Shown here: in pieces, positions 25,595 through 35,390 of the stretch
Position numbering within the stretch: the first letter of the stretch is position 1
How the letters are laid out: each line of letters starts with the position of its first letter
Assembly (NCBI GenBank): GCA_037447455.1
Contig: JBBIGQ010000005.1
Span: 1-64,000, forward strand
DNA length: 64,000 bases
Origin: BPGX01 sp037447455
GTDB taxonomy: Bacteria > Bacteroidota > Bacteroidia > B-17B0 > Aurantibacillaceae
Direction: 5' to 3'
Position numbers and translations under genes: made by a program
Notes under the pieces: generated by a model
What the model was told of the DNA's origin: nothing
Databases searched by the model: none
The model's input: only the letters and a program-made list of their open reading frames with translations

Positions 25595-26647
25595 ATGAAA
25601 AAAACAATACTCTTCTCTCTACTTGTGTTTCTATCCTATTTTTCACAAGCCCAATCCGACACTGTAAAAATTGCCGCTACGCTTACGCCCGAGCAAATCG
25701 CACAAAACGATTATAACTCAGGTTTGAATTATTTAAACAACAACAATCCTACAATGGCCATTCAACTTTTTACACAGGCGCTGCAAAATATGCCTAATTT
25801 TGAAAAAGCATTTTACAACAGAGCATTAGCATACATTAAACTTAAAAATTATCAGGATGCCTTAAAAGACATCAACCAAGCCATACAATTGAAACCATCG
25901 GATGAGTATTATTTTACCAAATCTCTGATATTTTTTCATCAAAATAATAAAGACAGTCAAGAACAAGTGTTACAAAAGGTTCTAATACTCAATTCCAATC
26001 ACGCCGAAGCCAATTATTATTTAGGTATGTTGTATTTTAATTATCAGGATTATGATAAAGCATTGCAATATTATCAAAAAGCCGTGCAATCCAAACCCGA
26101 TTATGCTTATGCATACAACGATTTAGCATCCACTTATTTGATGAAAAACGATTTGGATAATGCTATTAAAAATTACGAATTGGCTGCTAAATACTCTCCA
26201 CAAGCATTTATCTATAATAATTTAGGTTCTGCATACAGACAGAAAAAAGATTATACCAAAGCCATTGAGGCCTATACCAAAGCCACTATGATAGATGAAA
26301 ATTATTTTTTAGCGTACATTAATTGTGGTGCTGCCCGATTAGAAAAAGGAGATATTTCCGGAGCAAAAAGCGAATTTGAAAAAGTTATAAAAAAAGACCC
26401 CAAAAATTCTGCTGCATACAACGGTTTAGCGGGTGTTTATATCAAAGAAAAAGATTATAAAAAATCAAAAGAAATGGCTACCCGTGCAATAGAATTAGAA
26501 CCCAACAATGGACAGGCCTATTACAATCGTGGTATTGCAAGACAAATGCTTCGTGAAGAAGAAGAGTCCTGTAAAGATTGGAAAAAAGCATTAGAACTTG
26601 GAATCACACCGGCTAAATCATTTATTTCAACCGATTGTTCCGAATAA
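25595..26647 (+). CDS. Secreted/periplasmic tetratricopeptide repeat protein
   Basis: This 350-residue protein starts M-K-K-T-I-L-F-S-L-L (25595; an in-frame ATG 36 bases earlier would precede the signal peptide). The signal peptide runs about 1-19 (S-Q-A-Q). At least eight TPR units follow, for example A-N-Y-Y-L-G-M-L-Y-F-N and Y-Y-N-R-G-I-A-R-Q. TPR solenoids are protein-binding scaffolds. It is followed 16 bp later by the PorE-like gene, suggesting an operon and a role in the same envelope complex. A -7 box TATTTTTG lies at 25574-25581. The partner is not known. Confidence 0.85.
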   Translation: MKKTILFSLLVFLSYFSQAQSDTVKIAATLTPEQIAQNDYNSGLNYLNNNNPTMAIQLFTQALQNMPNFEKAFYNRALAYIKLKNYQDALKDINQAIQLKPSDEYYFTKSLIFFHQNNKDSQEQVLQKVLILNSNHAEANYYLGMLYFNYQDYDKALQYYQKAVQSKPDYAYAYNDLASTYLMKNDLDNAIKNYELAAKYSPQAFIYNNLGSAYRQKKDYTKAIEAYTKATMIDENYFLAYINCGAARLEKGDISGAKSEFEKVIKKDPKNSAAYNGLAGVYIKEKDYKKSKEMATRAIELEPNNGQAYYNRGIARQMLREEEESCKDWKKALELGITPAKSFISTDCSE

Positions 26648-26663
26648 ATAAAAATTTAATTTT

Positions 26664-28706
26664 ATGAGAAAAATAAACCTACTTTTTTTAATCTTTTTAT
26701 CCTGGAAGTTAGTATCTCAAAATGTCGAATTTGAAAAGAAAAACTTTCCCGGAAGAAAAGACGAACTGAATGAAGCCAAAGAAAACATCAAAAAAGGCGA
26801 TGAGATATTTCAACAAGGCGAGGTCTATTACCGAGATGCTTTGCCATTTTATCTAAAAGCGCAGAACTTTAACCCCAACAATGCTAAATTGAACTTCAAA
26901 ATAGGTTTAGCTTACTTGCACTCTTTTGATAAGAAAAAGGCCTATGATTATATTTTGAAGGCATTTACATTAGACCCACAGGTAGATCCTAAAATTCGTT
27001 ATTACACGGGAAGAGTATATCATTTGAACTCGGAATGGGATAAAGCCATTCAGGAATACAATTTGTATCTGAATAGCATTAAAGATAAAAATGAAATTAA
27101 AGTTGTGAAGAAAAAAATAGAAGAATGTAATAATGGAAAAATTTTATCTCAAACACCAATGCGGGTTTGGGTAGATAATTTAGGTCCAGAAGTAAACACC
27201 TCTTTTAATGAATACTCTCCCGTCATTACTACCGATGAAAGTGTTTTAATGTTCACTTCCCGACGCCCCGGTGGAGTCGGAAATAAAATTGATGAAAACA
27301 AAAACGAATATTTTGAAGACGTGTGGGTGAGTTATAAATCCGGTAAAAAACATACAACAGCCGTAAACTTAGGTCCACCAGTGAACACAGAAAATCACGA
27401 TGCCGCTGTATGTTTATCACCTGACGGACAAAAATTAATTACCTATCAGGGCGGCGTCAACGGCGGCGATTTGTTTATTTCTTATTTAGTTGGAAAAGTA
27501 TGGTCTAAACCAGAAAATCTTGGAAAAGCGATTAATTCCAAATATCACGAATCTTCCGCCTCTTTTTCTTATGATGGGAAAATTTTATACTTCGTCAGCA
27601 ATAGAGAAGATGGATTGGGAGGGCACGATATTTATTATTCGGAAATCAACGAGAAGGGCAAATATGAAAAAGCCGTCAACATCGGTCCCATTATTAATAC
27701 AGAATACGATGAGGAAGCCGTGTATATGATGCCCGATGGAAAAACAATGTACTTTGCTTCCAAAGGTCACAACTCTATTGGTGGTTATGATGTATTTAAA
27801 ACTACTTTTGAAAATGGACAATGGACAAAGCCAATTAATATTGGTGTCCCAATCAATACACCAGATGATGATGCTTTTTTTGCACTGGCTGGCAGTGGCA
27901 GACGCGCTTATTATTCTTCTGCTTCTTTAGGCGGATATGGGGGAATGGATCTTTACAAAATTACCATTCTTGGCCCAGAAAAACAACCTTTACTCAATAC
28001 GCAAGACCAACTATTGGCAATGGCTGCTAAACCCGTTACGAACTTAAAAGTAGAACAAGCTGTAGAAGTAACAAAACCTAAAATGACTTTATTAAAAGGC
28101 ATTGTTTATGATGCTAAAACCAATGAGCCACTGGAAGCCATTCTCAATCTCATTGATAATGAAAAAAACGTGATACTGGCATCGTTCAAATCGAATGCTG
28201 CTACTGGAAAATATCTGGTTACCCTTCCTTCAGGAAAGAACTATGGTATTGCTGTTCAACGCGAAGGATATTTATTCCATTCTGAAAACTTCAACTTACC
28301 GGCAGATGCTGAATACCAAGAGGTTACAAAAGATATTCCTCTCAAGAAAATTGAAATTGGGAATGCCATTGTATTAAAAAATATCTTCTTTGATTTTGAT
28401 AAAGCTACCTTGCGTACGGAATCCTACAATGAGTTAGATAGATTGGTTACGTTACTTACAGAAAATCCTTCTATAAAAGTAGAATTATCGGCGCATACAG
28501 ATAGTAAAGGTTCGGATGAGTATAATATGAAACTTTCTCAAAAACGAGCAGAATCAGTAGTGAATTATTTAATTAACAAAGGTATTTCCTCGGACAGATT
28601 GATTGCAAAAGGATATGGAGAGACACAGCCCATTGATACCAATGACACCGAAGAAGGGCGTCAAAACAATAGACGAGTTGAATTCAAAATCGTTAGTGCG
28701 AAATAA
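26664..28706 (+). CDS. PorE-like TPR / PD40 propeller / OmpA protein, probable T9SS component
   Basis: This 680-residue protein has the complete domain order known for Porphyromonas PorE. A signal peptide (about 1-19) is followed by TPR units (about 35-155), a PD40 propeller (about 168-435), a carboxypeptidase-regulatory-like domain (about 480-565) and a C-terminal OmpA-like domain (about 570-680). The OmpA domain has A-H-T-D-S-K-G, K-L-S-Q-K-R-A and R-L-I-A-K-G-Y-G-E-T-Q-P. PorE anchors T9SS parts to peptidoglycan. Its last 200 residues are strikingly similar to those of the protein at 6218, beyond what the propellers share, suggesting duplication or gene conversion. It converges with rsmA, 4 bp apart. 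The T9SS role is inferred by architecture. Confidence 0.88.
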   Translation: MRKINLLFLIFLSWKLVSQNVEFEKKNFPGRKDELNEAKENIKKGDEIFQQGEVYYRDALPFYLKAQNFNPNNAKLNFKIGLAYLHSFDKKKAYDYILKAFTLDPQVDPKIRYYTGRVYHLNSEWDKAIQEYNLYLNSIKDKNEIKVVKKKIEECNNGKILSQTPMRVWVDNLGPEVNTSFNEYSPVITTDESVLMFTSRRPGGVGNKIDENKNEYFEDVWVSYKSGKKHTTAVNLGPPVNTENHDAAVCLSPDGQKLITYQGGVNGGDLFISYLVGKVWSKPENLGKAINSKYHESSASFSYDGKILYFVSNREDGLGGHDIYYSEINEKGKYEKAVNIGPIINTEYDEEAVYMMPDGKTMYFASKGHNSIGGYDVFKTTFENGQWTKPINIGVPINTPDDDAFFALAGSGRRAYYSSASLGGYGGMDLYKITILGPEKQPLLNTQDQLLAMAAKPVTNLKVEQAVEVTKPKMTLLKGIVYDAKTNEPLEAILNLIDNEKNVILASFKSNAATGKYLVTLPSGKNYGIAVQREGYLFHSENFNLPADAEYQEVTKDIPLKKIEIGNAIVLKNIFFDFDKATLRTESYNELDRLVTLLTENPSIKVELSAHTDSKGSDEYNMKLSQKRAESVVNYLINKGISSDRLIAKGYGETQPIDTNDTEEGRQNNRRVEFKIVSAK

Positions 28707-28710
28707 TTAT

Positions 28711-29481
28711 TCACTGATTATTTTTTTCAATAATGGAAGTGAGTTCCAAAAATTGTTCGTAATGAAGTTGTTCGGGTCGTTTGTCTGAATAAGGCAATGA
28801 GAGCTCAGATGCCCATTTCTTTAAACTATTTCTTAATGTTTTTCTACGCTGTTGAAACGCTGTTTTCACCACATCAAAAAAAAGTTTTTCATTAACAGGT
28901 AATTGAAAATGGTTGCTTTCAAGTGCAATAACCGCTGATTTCACTTTGGGCGGTGGGTTGAAATTACCTTCATTTATGGTAAATAGATATTTGGTAGTAT
29001 AAAAAGTTTGAATAAGCACACTTAGTATGCCATAGTTTTTATTACCGGGTGGTGAGCAAATTCTTTCTGCTACTTCTTTTTGAAACATTCCAACAAGATA
29101 TTCCAAATTATGTTTATTTTCTAAAACTTTAAACAAAATCTGACTGGAAATGTTATATGGGAAATTCCCAACAATATTAACCTTTTGATTAGACAGTATT
29201 TTTTCAATAACTTCTGATTTCAAAAAGTCCTCCAATAAAAATTGGTTGGCATATTTAGGAAATTTTGATTTTAAATATTGGATGGACTCTGCATCAATAT
29301 CAATAGCCACAAAATTATTTTCTGGCAGATGTTTTAATAAGCGTTCTGTCAAGACACCAGTACCTGCTCCAATTTCAATAGTAAAGTGAATGGGATATTG
29401 CAAAAAAGTATGAACAATTTTTTCGGCAATGTTTAAATTATTGAGAAAATGTTGACCAAGATGCTTTTTGGCTTTCACCAC
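28711..29481 (-). CDS. rsmA: 16S rRNA (adenine(1518)-N6/adenine(1519)-N6)-dimethyltransferase
   Basis: This 256-residue protein (KsgA) has K-K-H-L-G-Q-H-F-L at the start, motif I E-I-G-A-G-T-G-V-L-T, A-I-D-I-D and the catalytic N-F-P-Y-N-I-S-S. A helical C-terminal domain with Q-R-R-K-T-L-R follows. It dimethylates two adenines near the 3' end of 16S rRNA late in 30S assembly. It lies 7 bp downstream of the DUF4286 gene on the same strand. Confidence 0.96.
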   Translation of the reverse strand: MVKAKKHLGQHFLNNLNIAEKIVHTFLQYPIHFTIEIGAGTGVLTERLLKHLPENNFVAIDIDAESIQYLKSKFPKYANQFLLEDFLKSEVIEKILSNQKVNIVGNFPYNISSQILFKVLENKHNLEYLVGMFQKEVAERICSPPGNKNYGILSVLIQTFYTTKYLFTINEGNFNPPPKVKSAVIALESNHFQLPVNEKLFFDVVKTAFQQRRKTLRNSLKKWASELSLPYSDKRPEQLHYEQFLELTSIIEKNNQ

Positions 29482-29488
29482 GTATTAA

Positions 29489-29794
29489 CTATTGAATTGT
29501 TTTTAAGACCGTTCGTGTTGCTACAAATTTTCCTTCAAATTTTTTCTTATGCTCACTCTGCAATGAACCAGCAAACTCTTTTTGATATTTTTCAAGATTT
29601 TCCACTTTTTCAAAATAGTACTGTATGTTGTAAGTGGATAAATCTTCTGCCATTGCAGAATATACCTGAAAAATTTTATAGTGCGTAAAACATCCCGTTC
29701 GCATTACATTCGGAATATGCTTATTTTTCATCCATTTTAACCATTCTTCTTCCAATTCTTTATCAATGGATATTGTAACAGAATAAATGTACAT
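29489..29794 (-). CDS. DUF4286 family protein
   Basis: This 101-residue protein starts M-Y-I-Y-S-V-T-I-S-I-D and continues W-L-K-W-M-K-N-K-H-I-P, V-M-R-T-G-C-F and Y-F-E-K-V. These are typical of the small DUF4286 family of Bacteroidota, which has a ferredoxin-like dimeric alpha-beta barrel appearance. Function is unknown. Its 7 bp spacing to rsmA suggests co-transcription with rRNA modification. A -7 box TATATTTG lies at 29803-29810 (minus), leaving almost no leader. Confidence 0.8.
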   Translation of the reverse strand: MYIYSVTISIDKELEEEWLKWMKNKHIPNVMRTGCFTHYKIFQVYSAMAEDLSTYNIQYYFEKVENLEKYQKEFAGSLQSEHKKKFEGKFVATRTVLKTIQ

Positions 29795-29918
29795 ATTGAG
29801 GGCAAATATAATAACGATTGTGTAAAATGGTGCTTTTATTTATTGAAATTTGCTTTTGATTGATCGAAAAATTTTAATTTTGCATTAATTATTATTTAAA
29901 TTTGTAGCAAAATAGGAC

Positions 29919-32813
29919 ATGATTAAACACATAAACTTTATAGCATCTGTAATTTTGCTAATGTTTTTCATTGATTTAAGAGCACAATCCACACAAACCT
30001 TGACATTCAATTATACGGGTGCTGCACAACAATTTACAGTTCCGCCCTGTGCTAACACTATAACTGTTACAGTAGCAGGGGCACAAGGTGGAGCATCATC
30101 CAGTGGAGCAATGAATTTTGGAGCCACTGTGAGCGGTGTTTTGAATGTTACACCTGGTCAGGTTTTACAAATTAATGTAGGTGGACAAGGCACTTGTCCT
30201 ACTACGGCCAATGGAGTGCCGGGTGGTGCTGGTTGGAATGGAGGTGGTAATGGAGTTGGCGTATCTTTAGCTGGACAATTCCCTTCTTGTGGGGGAGGTG
30301 GTGCCTCCGATATACGAGTTCCCCCTTATGGATTAAATGATAGAATTGTGGTAGCCGGAGGAGGAGGAGGGCAGAATGGTGGGTCGGCGTCTTATCTTGT
30401 TTCGGGAGGTGCAGGCGGTTGTGCTACCGGAAATGCCGGACAAGGTTCTGTATTTACTGGTACAGGGGGGGCAGGTGGTACTCAATCATCTGGCGGAACT
30501 GGTGGTCCGCCTTGGAGTGGTGGAGGAAATACCGGACAAAATGGAAGTTTGGGGCAAGGTGGTAATGGAGCAGTAGGCGTTAGTGGCGCTGAAGCACATG
30601 GTGGTGGTGGTGGCGGTGGATATTATGGTGGAGGCGGAGGTGGAAGTGATGGCTGTTGTAATGGCGGAAATGGAGGAGGGGCCGGTGGCGGTGGATCCAG
30701 TTTGGTACCAGCCGGAATGACTTGCAATGCAGGTAACAACCCTGGAAATGGCTATGTTATTGTGGTTGCACCCGTATGTGGCTGTACTGTTGCAGCGTCC
30801 AATAGCGGTGATGTATGCACCGGTGGGACCTTTTCTTTGTCCGCAACTACTGTTACTAATGCTACCTCTTACGCATGGAGTGGCCCCAATGCTTTCAGCA
30901 GTTCACAACAAAACACCGTTGTTACAAATGCCCCTGTTTCTGCAACTGGTGTATACACAGTTTTAGTAACTGCACCCAATGGCACTTGTGCTGCTACTAC
31001 TACTGTGAATGTTGTTTCACCCGGCACTATCACAATATTTCCGGCGGATACAGTTTGTCAATCCTCTTCGTTTACTTTAACAGCAACAAATAATTCTACA
31101 CTTGCCACCACTTATACATGGAGTGGTCCATCTGCCTTTACTTCTGTTCAACAAAATCCTGTTTTAAACAATATTTTACCATCACAAGCAGGTGTCTATA
31201 CGGTAACAACATCTGTAACCATGGGGACTCTTCAATGTGTTACTAATGCTTCCTCCACCTTAAATGTCATTCCAATTTATACTCCGAATGTAACACCGCC
31301 TACAACCATTTGTGTAGGAGATAATACAAGCTTTACAGCAAGCGCTACCTCTGCAAACAGCTATTCCTGGACCGGTCCAAATAATTATACAGCCAATACT
31401 CAAAACATCAACTTTACCAACGCACAAGCCAATCAATCCGGAACATATACCGTAACGGCTATTTTTATAAGTGGAAATGTCAGTTGTTCCACCTATACTA
31501 CTACGGATTTATCCGTTTTACCAAAAGTTAATTTTACTCTCAGCCCTGTTCCCAATGTTTGTCCCGGAGAAGCCATTCAAATCAATGGACCCGCAGGCGC
31601 CTCTTCTTACACTTGGGTAAACCCTTACGGACAAGTAGTTTCTAATCAACAAAACTTAAATATCCCCAATGCTAATTTTGGAATGAGCGGTGTTTATACA
31701 CTTTCAGTACAGCCCAATGGCGGATGTATCTCCTCCAATAGCATCAATGTAACGGTCTTAACCCCCATCTCGTTTTCAGTAGTGCCAACAGACAAAACCA
31801 TCTGCAAGGGAGACAGCGTTTTTGTGTATGCTATGTGTTTAGGTGGTAGTGGTGTGTATACTTACCAATGGTATCCGTATACCGGATTGTATTTCCCTTC
31901 TGGATTTGCCAACATAGCACAGCCACAACAAAGTACGTATTATACCGTGATAGCCAATGACGTCGCCTGTCCGCAACAAACCATCACAAGTAGTTTTTGG
32001 ATTAATGTATTACCACTACCAGAACCTAATTTTGTATACGATAAAATAAAAGGATGCAGACCCTTGTGTGTGCAATTAAGCGGTTATTCATCTCCCACAT
32101 CTATCAACACAATATGGGATTTTGGATATAACTTGTATGCCAATGGGGATAGTGTCAATTATTGTTTTGAAAAAGTCGGGGTTTATCCTATCAAAGTACT
32201 GCTCGTGGATGCCAATGGTTGTAAAAATGAAGTTATAGCGCCGTTTGTGATAGAGGTTTATCCAAGACCAGAACCCACCATTTATTTTACCCCCAATCCT
32301 GCCACTTTATTGCACAATGAAGTAGAATTTATCGCCACTTATAATACGCAATCACCTATTGTTAATTGGCACTGGGACTTTGGAGATATTATGACAAACA
32401 GCGATACCGCCAATACACAAAATGCGACTTACACCTACACTTATGTCGCCAATTATCCTGTGATGTTAATAGCAACAAATGAATATGGTTGTACCGATAC
32501 AGTGTACAGATTGATTAGTGTAACAGAAGAATTTACGATGTATATTTCCGATGTATTTACGCCCAATGGTGATGGACTGAATGATGTGTTTGTAGTAAAA
32601 GGAGCAGGATTTGTAGAAGAAGGATTTGAAATGTTGATATTTGACCGATGGGGGCATTTGATTTTTAAGAGTAATAGCCCTTATGTTGGTTGGGATGGAA
32701 AAATAAAAGGCGTGGATGCTAAAAGCGATGTGTATGTGTATAAAATAAGGTGTTTTACCACGGTGCAAAATATAAAGAAGGAATTTGTGGGGCATCTGAC
32801 GTTGTATCGATAA
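29919..32813 (+). CDS. Secreted adhesin with glycine-rich (ALK-like) module, Ig-like/PKD repeats and CHU_C T9SS domain
   Basis: This 964-residue protein has a signal peptide (about 1-23). A glycine-rich region (about 25-285) has T-F-N-Y-T-G-A-A-Q-Q-F, V-T-V-A-G-A-Q-G-G, I-N-V-G-G-Q-G and long G-G-G-G runs, resembling the glycine-rich domain of animal ALK/LTK receptors. Ig-like repeats follow (about 290-620) with S-Y-A-W-S-G-P cores, then two PKD domains (about 700-860, W-D-F-G and W-H-W-D-F-G-D). The CHU_C domain (about 870-964) has D-V-F-T-P-N-G-D-G-L-N-D and F-D-R-W-G. It is probably exported by T9SS and surface-attached. No PorP/SprF gene adjoins it, unlike the adhesin at the window start. 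A -7 box TAAATTTG is at 29897-29904. Confidence 0.85.
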   Translation: MIKHINFIASVILLMFFIDLRAQSTQTLTFNYTGAAQQFTVPPCANTITVTVAGAQGGASSSGAMNFGATVSGVLNVTPGQVLQINVGGQGTCPTTANGVPGGAGWNGGGNGVGVSLAGQFPSCGGGGASDIRVPPYGLNDRIVVAGGGGGQNGGSASYLVSGGAGGCATGNAGQGSVFTGTGGAGGTQSSGGTGGPPWSGGGNTGQNGSLGQGGNGAVGVSGAEAHGGGGGGGYYGGGGGGSDGCCNGGNGGGAGGGGSSLVPAGMTCNAGNNPGNGYVIVVAPVCGCTVAASNSGDVCTGGTFSLSATTVTNATSYAWSGPNAFSSSQQNTVVTNAPVSATGVYTVLVTAPNGTCAATTTVNVVSPGTITIFPADTVCQSSSFTLTATNNSTLATTYTWSGPSAFTSVQQNPVLNNILPSQAGVYTVTTSVTMGTLQCVTNASSTLNVIPIYTPNVTPPTTICVGDNTSFTASATSANSYSWTGPNNYTANTQNINFTNAQANQSGTYTVTAIFISGNVSCSTYTTTDLSVLPKVNFTLSPVPNVCPGEAIQINGPAGASSYTWVNPYGQVVSNQQNLNIPNANFGMSGVYTLSVQPNGGCISSNSINVTVLTPISFSVVPTDKTICKGDSVFVYAMCLGGSGVYTYQWYPYTGLYFPSGFANIAQPQQSTYYTVIANDVACPQQTITSSFWINVLPLPEPNFVYDKIKGCRPLCVQLSGYSSPTSINTIWDFGYNLYANGDSVNYCFEKVGVYPIKVLLVDANGCKNEVIAPFVIEVYPRPEPTIYFTPNPATLLHNEVEFIATYNTQSPIVNWHWDFGDIMTNSDTANTQNATYTYTYVANYPVMLIATNEYGCTDTVYRLISVTEEFTMYISDVFTPNGDGLNDVFVVKGAGFVEEGFEMLIFDRWGHLIFKSNSPYVGWDGKIKGVDAKSDVYVYKIRCFTTVQNIKKEFVGHLTLYR

Positions 32814-33047
32814 AGTATAGGGGAGTGTGGTGTTATTTTTTCAGAGAGTTGATGAATTGTAAATTATTGAATAGTAAATACTTTTTACTACAACGCTAAG
32901 TTAATTGTAATAGATGAAGTGTAGAATGTCAAATGAAATAAAATATACATTTACTGATTGAGCACTTCTGCTATTACCTGTTGTTGCAGACACACCCTTT
33001 TCAATAGTGTGGTACCGTTGAGAAATAAAGAATATAAAATTAGGCTT

Positions 33048-35390
33048 TTAGTTGCCGTAATCTGAAATAAATTTGATTCGTACCAGACGAATTTCTTCTT
33101 CGGTGGTATCTTTGCCAAATTCTTTAATAACTTCTTCTAAACTATCTGTTTCGGACTCTTTGAAGTATAACATTATATCTTCTACCTTATCTTCGTCTAT
33201 TACATCATATATGTAGTAATCAAGATTTATTTTGGTGCCGGAATACACAATAGATTCTAATTCACCTAGTAATTCATTAAATTCAATTTTTTTCATTTTA
33301 CAGATTTCTTCCAGGTCTATTTTTCTGTCAATGCTTTGTATGATAGATACTTTTAATTGAGATTTATTGGCAGATGTTTTGATAACAATATCTGTCGGGC
33401 GTTCTATTTCGTTTTCTGTCACGTATTTTTTAATAAGAGCCACAATGGTTTTTCCGAATTTAAGTGCTTTACCTTGCCCAACACCGCTTATTTTTGATAG
33501 TTCCTCAATAGTAATAGGATATTGTGTAGCCATTTCAGAAATAGAATTTTCCTGAAATACCACATAAGGTGGTAAGTTGTTTTGTTTGGCGATTTTTCTG
33601 ACCTCATCTTTTAACAGATGAAAGAGTGTCTCGTCGAGCGCTGTGCCTCCTGATTTGGGTGAGATAGTTATGTCGTCATCGTCTTTTTCTGCGTCGCTGA
33701 AGTCCTGATCTTTGGTAAACAGAACAGGATATGGTTCTTCCATAAACTTTCGTCCTTGTTCGCTTAATTTTAAGACGCCATAAGTTTCAATTTCTTTTTG
33801 AATAAAGCCATTCACAATGGCTTGACGAATAATGGCATTCCAGTATTTTTCATCTTTGTCGTCTTCTAATCCTTTGCCCCACATTTCTAATTGATTGTGT
33901 TTGTATGAACGGGCAGTGGTGGTCATGTTGGCAATGAGGATGTTTACAATGTCTCTGGCTTTGTGTTTTTCTTTAGTTTCAAGGATTGTTTCTAATGCGA
34001 GTTCTAAATCATTTTGGGCGTTAAATTTTTCTTTTGGATGGCGACAGTTATCGCACATTTTATTGCAATTTTCTTCCTCAAATGCTTCTCCGAAATAATG
34101 TAATAAATATCTTCTGCGACAGGAGGAGGTTTCTGCAAAGGCGGAAGTTTCTTGTAACATTTGTTTGGCTATTTCCTGCTCGCTGATGGGTTTGTCGCGC
34201 ATGAACTTTTCTAATTTCTGAATGTCGTAATAGCTATAAAAAGCCAGACAATGTCCTTCGCCACCATCGCGTCCTGCGCGTCCGGTTTCCTGATAATACC
34301 CTTCTAATGATTTAGGAATATCATAGTGGATTACAAAACGAATGTCGGGCTTATCTATTCCCATACCGAAGGCAATGGTTGCTACGATAACATCAATTTC
34401 TTCATTTAGGAATTTATCTTGTACTTTGCTTCTGTCTTTTGATTCCATACCGGCATGGTAGGCGGCAGCACGAATACCGTTAATTTGAATGTGTTCGGCG
34501 AGTTCTTCTGTTTTTTTACGACTTAAACAATAAATAATACCTGATTTTCCTGCGTTCTTTTTAATAAAGGAAATGATTTGTTTGGTAGCACCGATTTTTG
34601 GTCGTATTTCATAATAAAGATTGGGGCGGTTAAAAGATGATTTGTAAACGGTGGCATCCATCATGCCCAGGTTTTTTTGAATATCTTGCTGTACTTTTGG
34701 AGTTGCGGTGGCTGTTAGTGCCATCACGGGGGGACTGCCTAGTTTGTCAACAATCGGGCGGATTTTTCGGTATTCAGGTCTGAAGTCGTGTCCCCATTCT
34801 GAAATACAGTGTGCCTCATCAATAGCGAAAAAGGAAACTTTAAATTCTTTGAAAAATGAGATATTGTCTTCTTTATTTAATGTTTCAGGTGCAACGTATA
34901 ATAGTTTACATTTTCCGCTTAATACGTCTTGTTTAACTTTTTTGGTTTCTGTTTTATTTAATGTTGAATTTAAGAAGTGTGCGATGTTGGTGTTTGTACT
35001 AAATCCTCTTACCAGGTCTACCTGATTTTTCATTAGTGCAATCAAAGGGGAGACCACGATGGCTGTTCCTTCACTGAGTATAGCGGGTAATTGATAACAC
35101 AAGGACTTTCCACCACCTGTTGGCATAATTACAAATACATTTTCACCTTTTAAGACACTTTTGATGATAGCTTCCTGATTACCTTTAAAGTTATTGAAAC
35201 CAAAAAAACTTTTTAGAGTCCCATAAATTTCTTTATCTGTAAAATCTCGCGTAGAGGTTGTTTTTTTATTGGAAGGTTTTGTAGATGCTTTTGTATCCTT
35301 ATTTTTTTCAGAAGTATTATCTGAAGATTTTTTTGTTTTTTTCTTTGCTTCTGGCATTTCTAATGTTGATGGGTTCATTTTCTTTTTCAT
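33048..35390 (-). CDS. recQ: ATP-dependent DNA helicase RecQ
   Basis: This 780-residue protein has a basic low-complexity N-terminal tail (about 1-47). The superfamily 2 helicase core follows, with F-K-G-N-Q-E-A-I, Walker A M-P-T-G-G-G-K-S, D-E-A-H, T-A-T-A-T and the motif VI Q-E-T-G-R-A-G-R-D-G. A zinc-binding RQC region (C-R-R-R-Y-L-L-H-Y-F-G, C-D-N-C) is next, then an HRDC domain (about 590-670). An extra C-terminal stretch of about 100 residues is common in Bacteroidota RecQ. It unwinds DNA 3' to 5' in recombination and fork repair. It stands alone, with divergent AT-rich sequence upstream. Confidence 0.95.
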   Translation of the reverse strand: MKKKMNPSTLEMPEAKKKTKKSSDNTSEKNKDTKASTKPSNKKTTSTRDFTDKEIYGTLKSFFGFNNFKGNQEAIIKSVLKGENVFVIMPTGGGKSLCYQLPAILSEGTAIVVSPLIALMKNQVDLVRGFSTNTNIAHFLNSTLNKTETKKVKQDVLSGKCKLLYVAPETLNKEDNISFFKEFKVSFFAIDEAHCISEWGHDFRPEYRKIRPIVDKLGSPPVMALTATATPKVQQDIQKNLGMMDATVYKSSFNRPNLYYEIRPKIGATKQIISFIKKNAGKSGIIYCLSRKKTEELAEHIQINGIRAAAYHAGMESKDRSKVQDKFLNEEIDVIVATIAFGMGIDKPDIRFVIHYDIPKSLEGYYQETGRAGRDGGEGHCLAFYSYYDIQKLEKFMRDKPISEQEIAKQMLQETSAFAETSSCRRRYLLHYFGEAFEEENCNKMCDNCRHPKEKFNAQNDLELALETILETKEKHKARDIVNILIANMTTTARSYKHNQLEMWGKGLEDDKDEKYWNAIIRQAIVNGFIQKEIETYGVLKLSEQGRKFMEEPYPVLFTKDQDFSDAEKDDDDITISPKSGGTALDETLFHLLKDEVRKIAKQNNLPPYVVFQENSISEMATQYPITIEELSKISGVGQGKALKFGKTIVALIKKYVTENEIERPTDIVIKTSANKSQLKVSIIQSIDRKIDLEEICKMKKIEFNELLGELESIVYSGTKINLDYYIYDVIDEDKVEDIMLYFKESETDSLEEVIKEFGKDTTEEEIRLVRIKFISDYGN

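Noticed and set aside
30376..31093. Several 60-80 codon frames inside the glycine-rich adhesin
   Set aside because: They are other-frame shadows of a GC-richer repetitive region, with no motifs.
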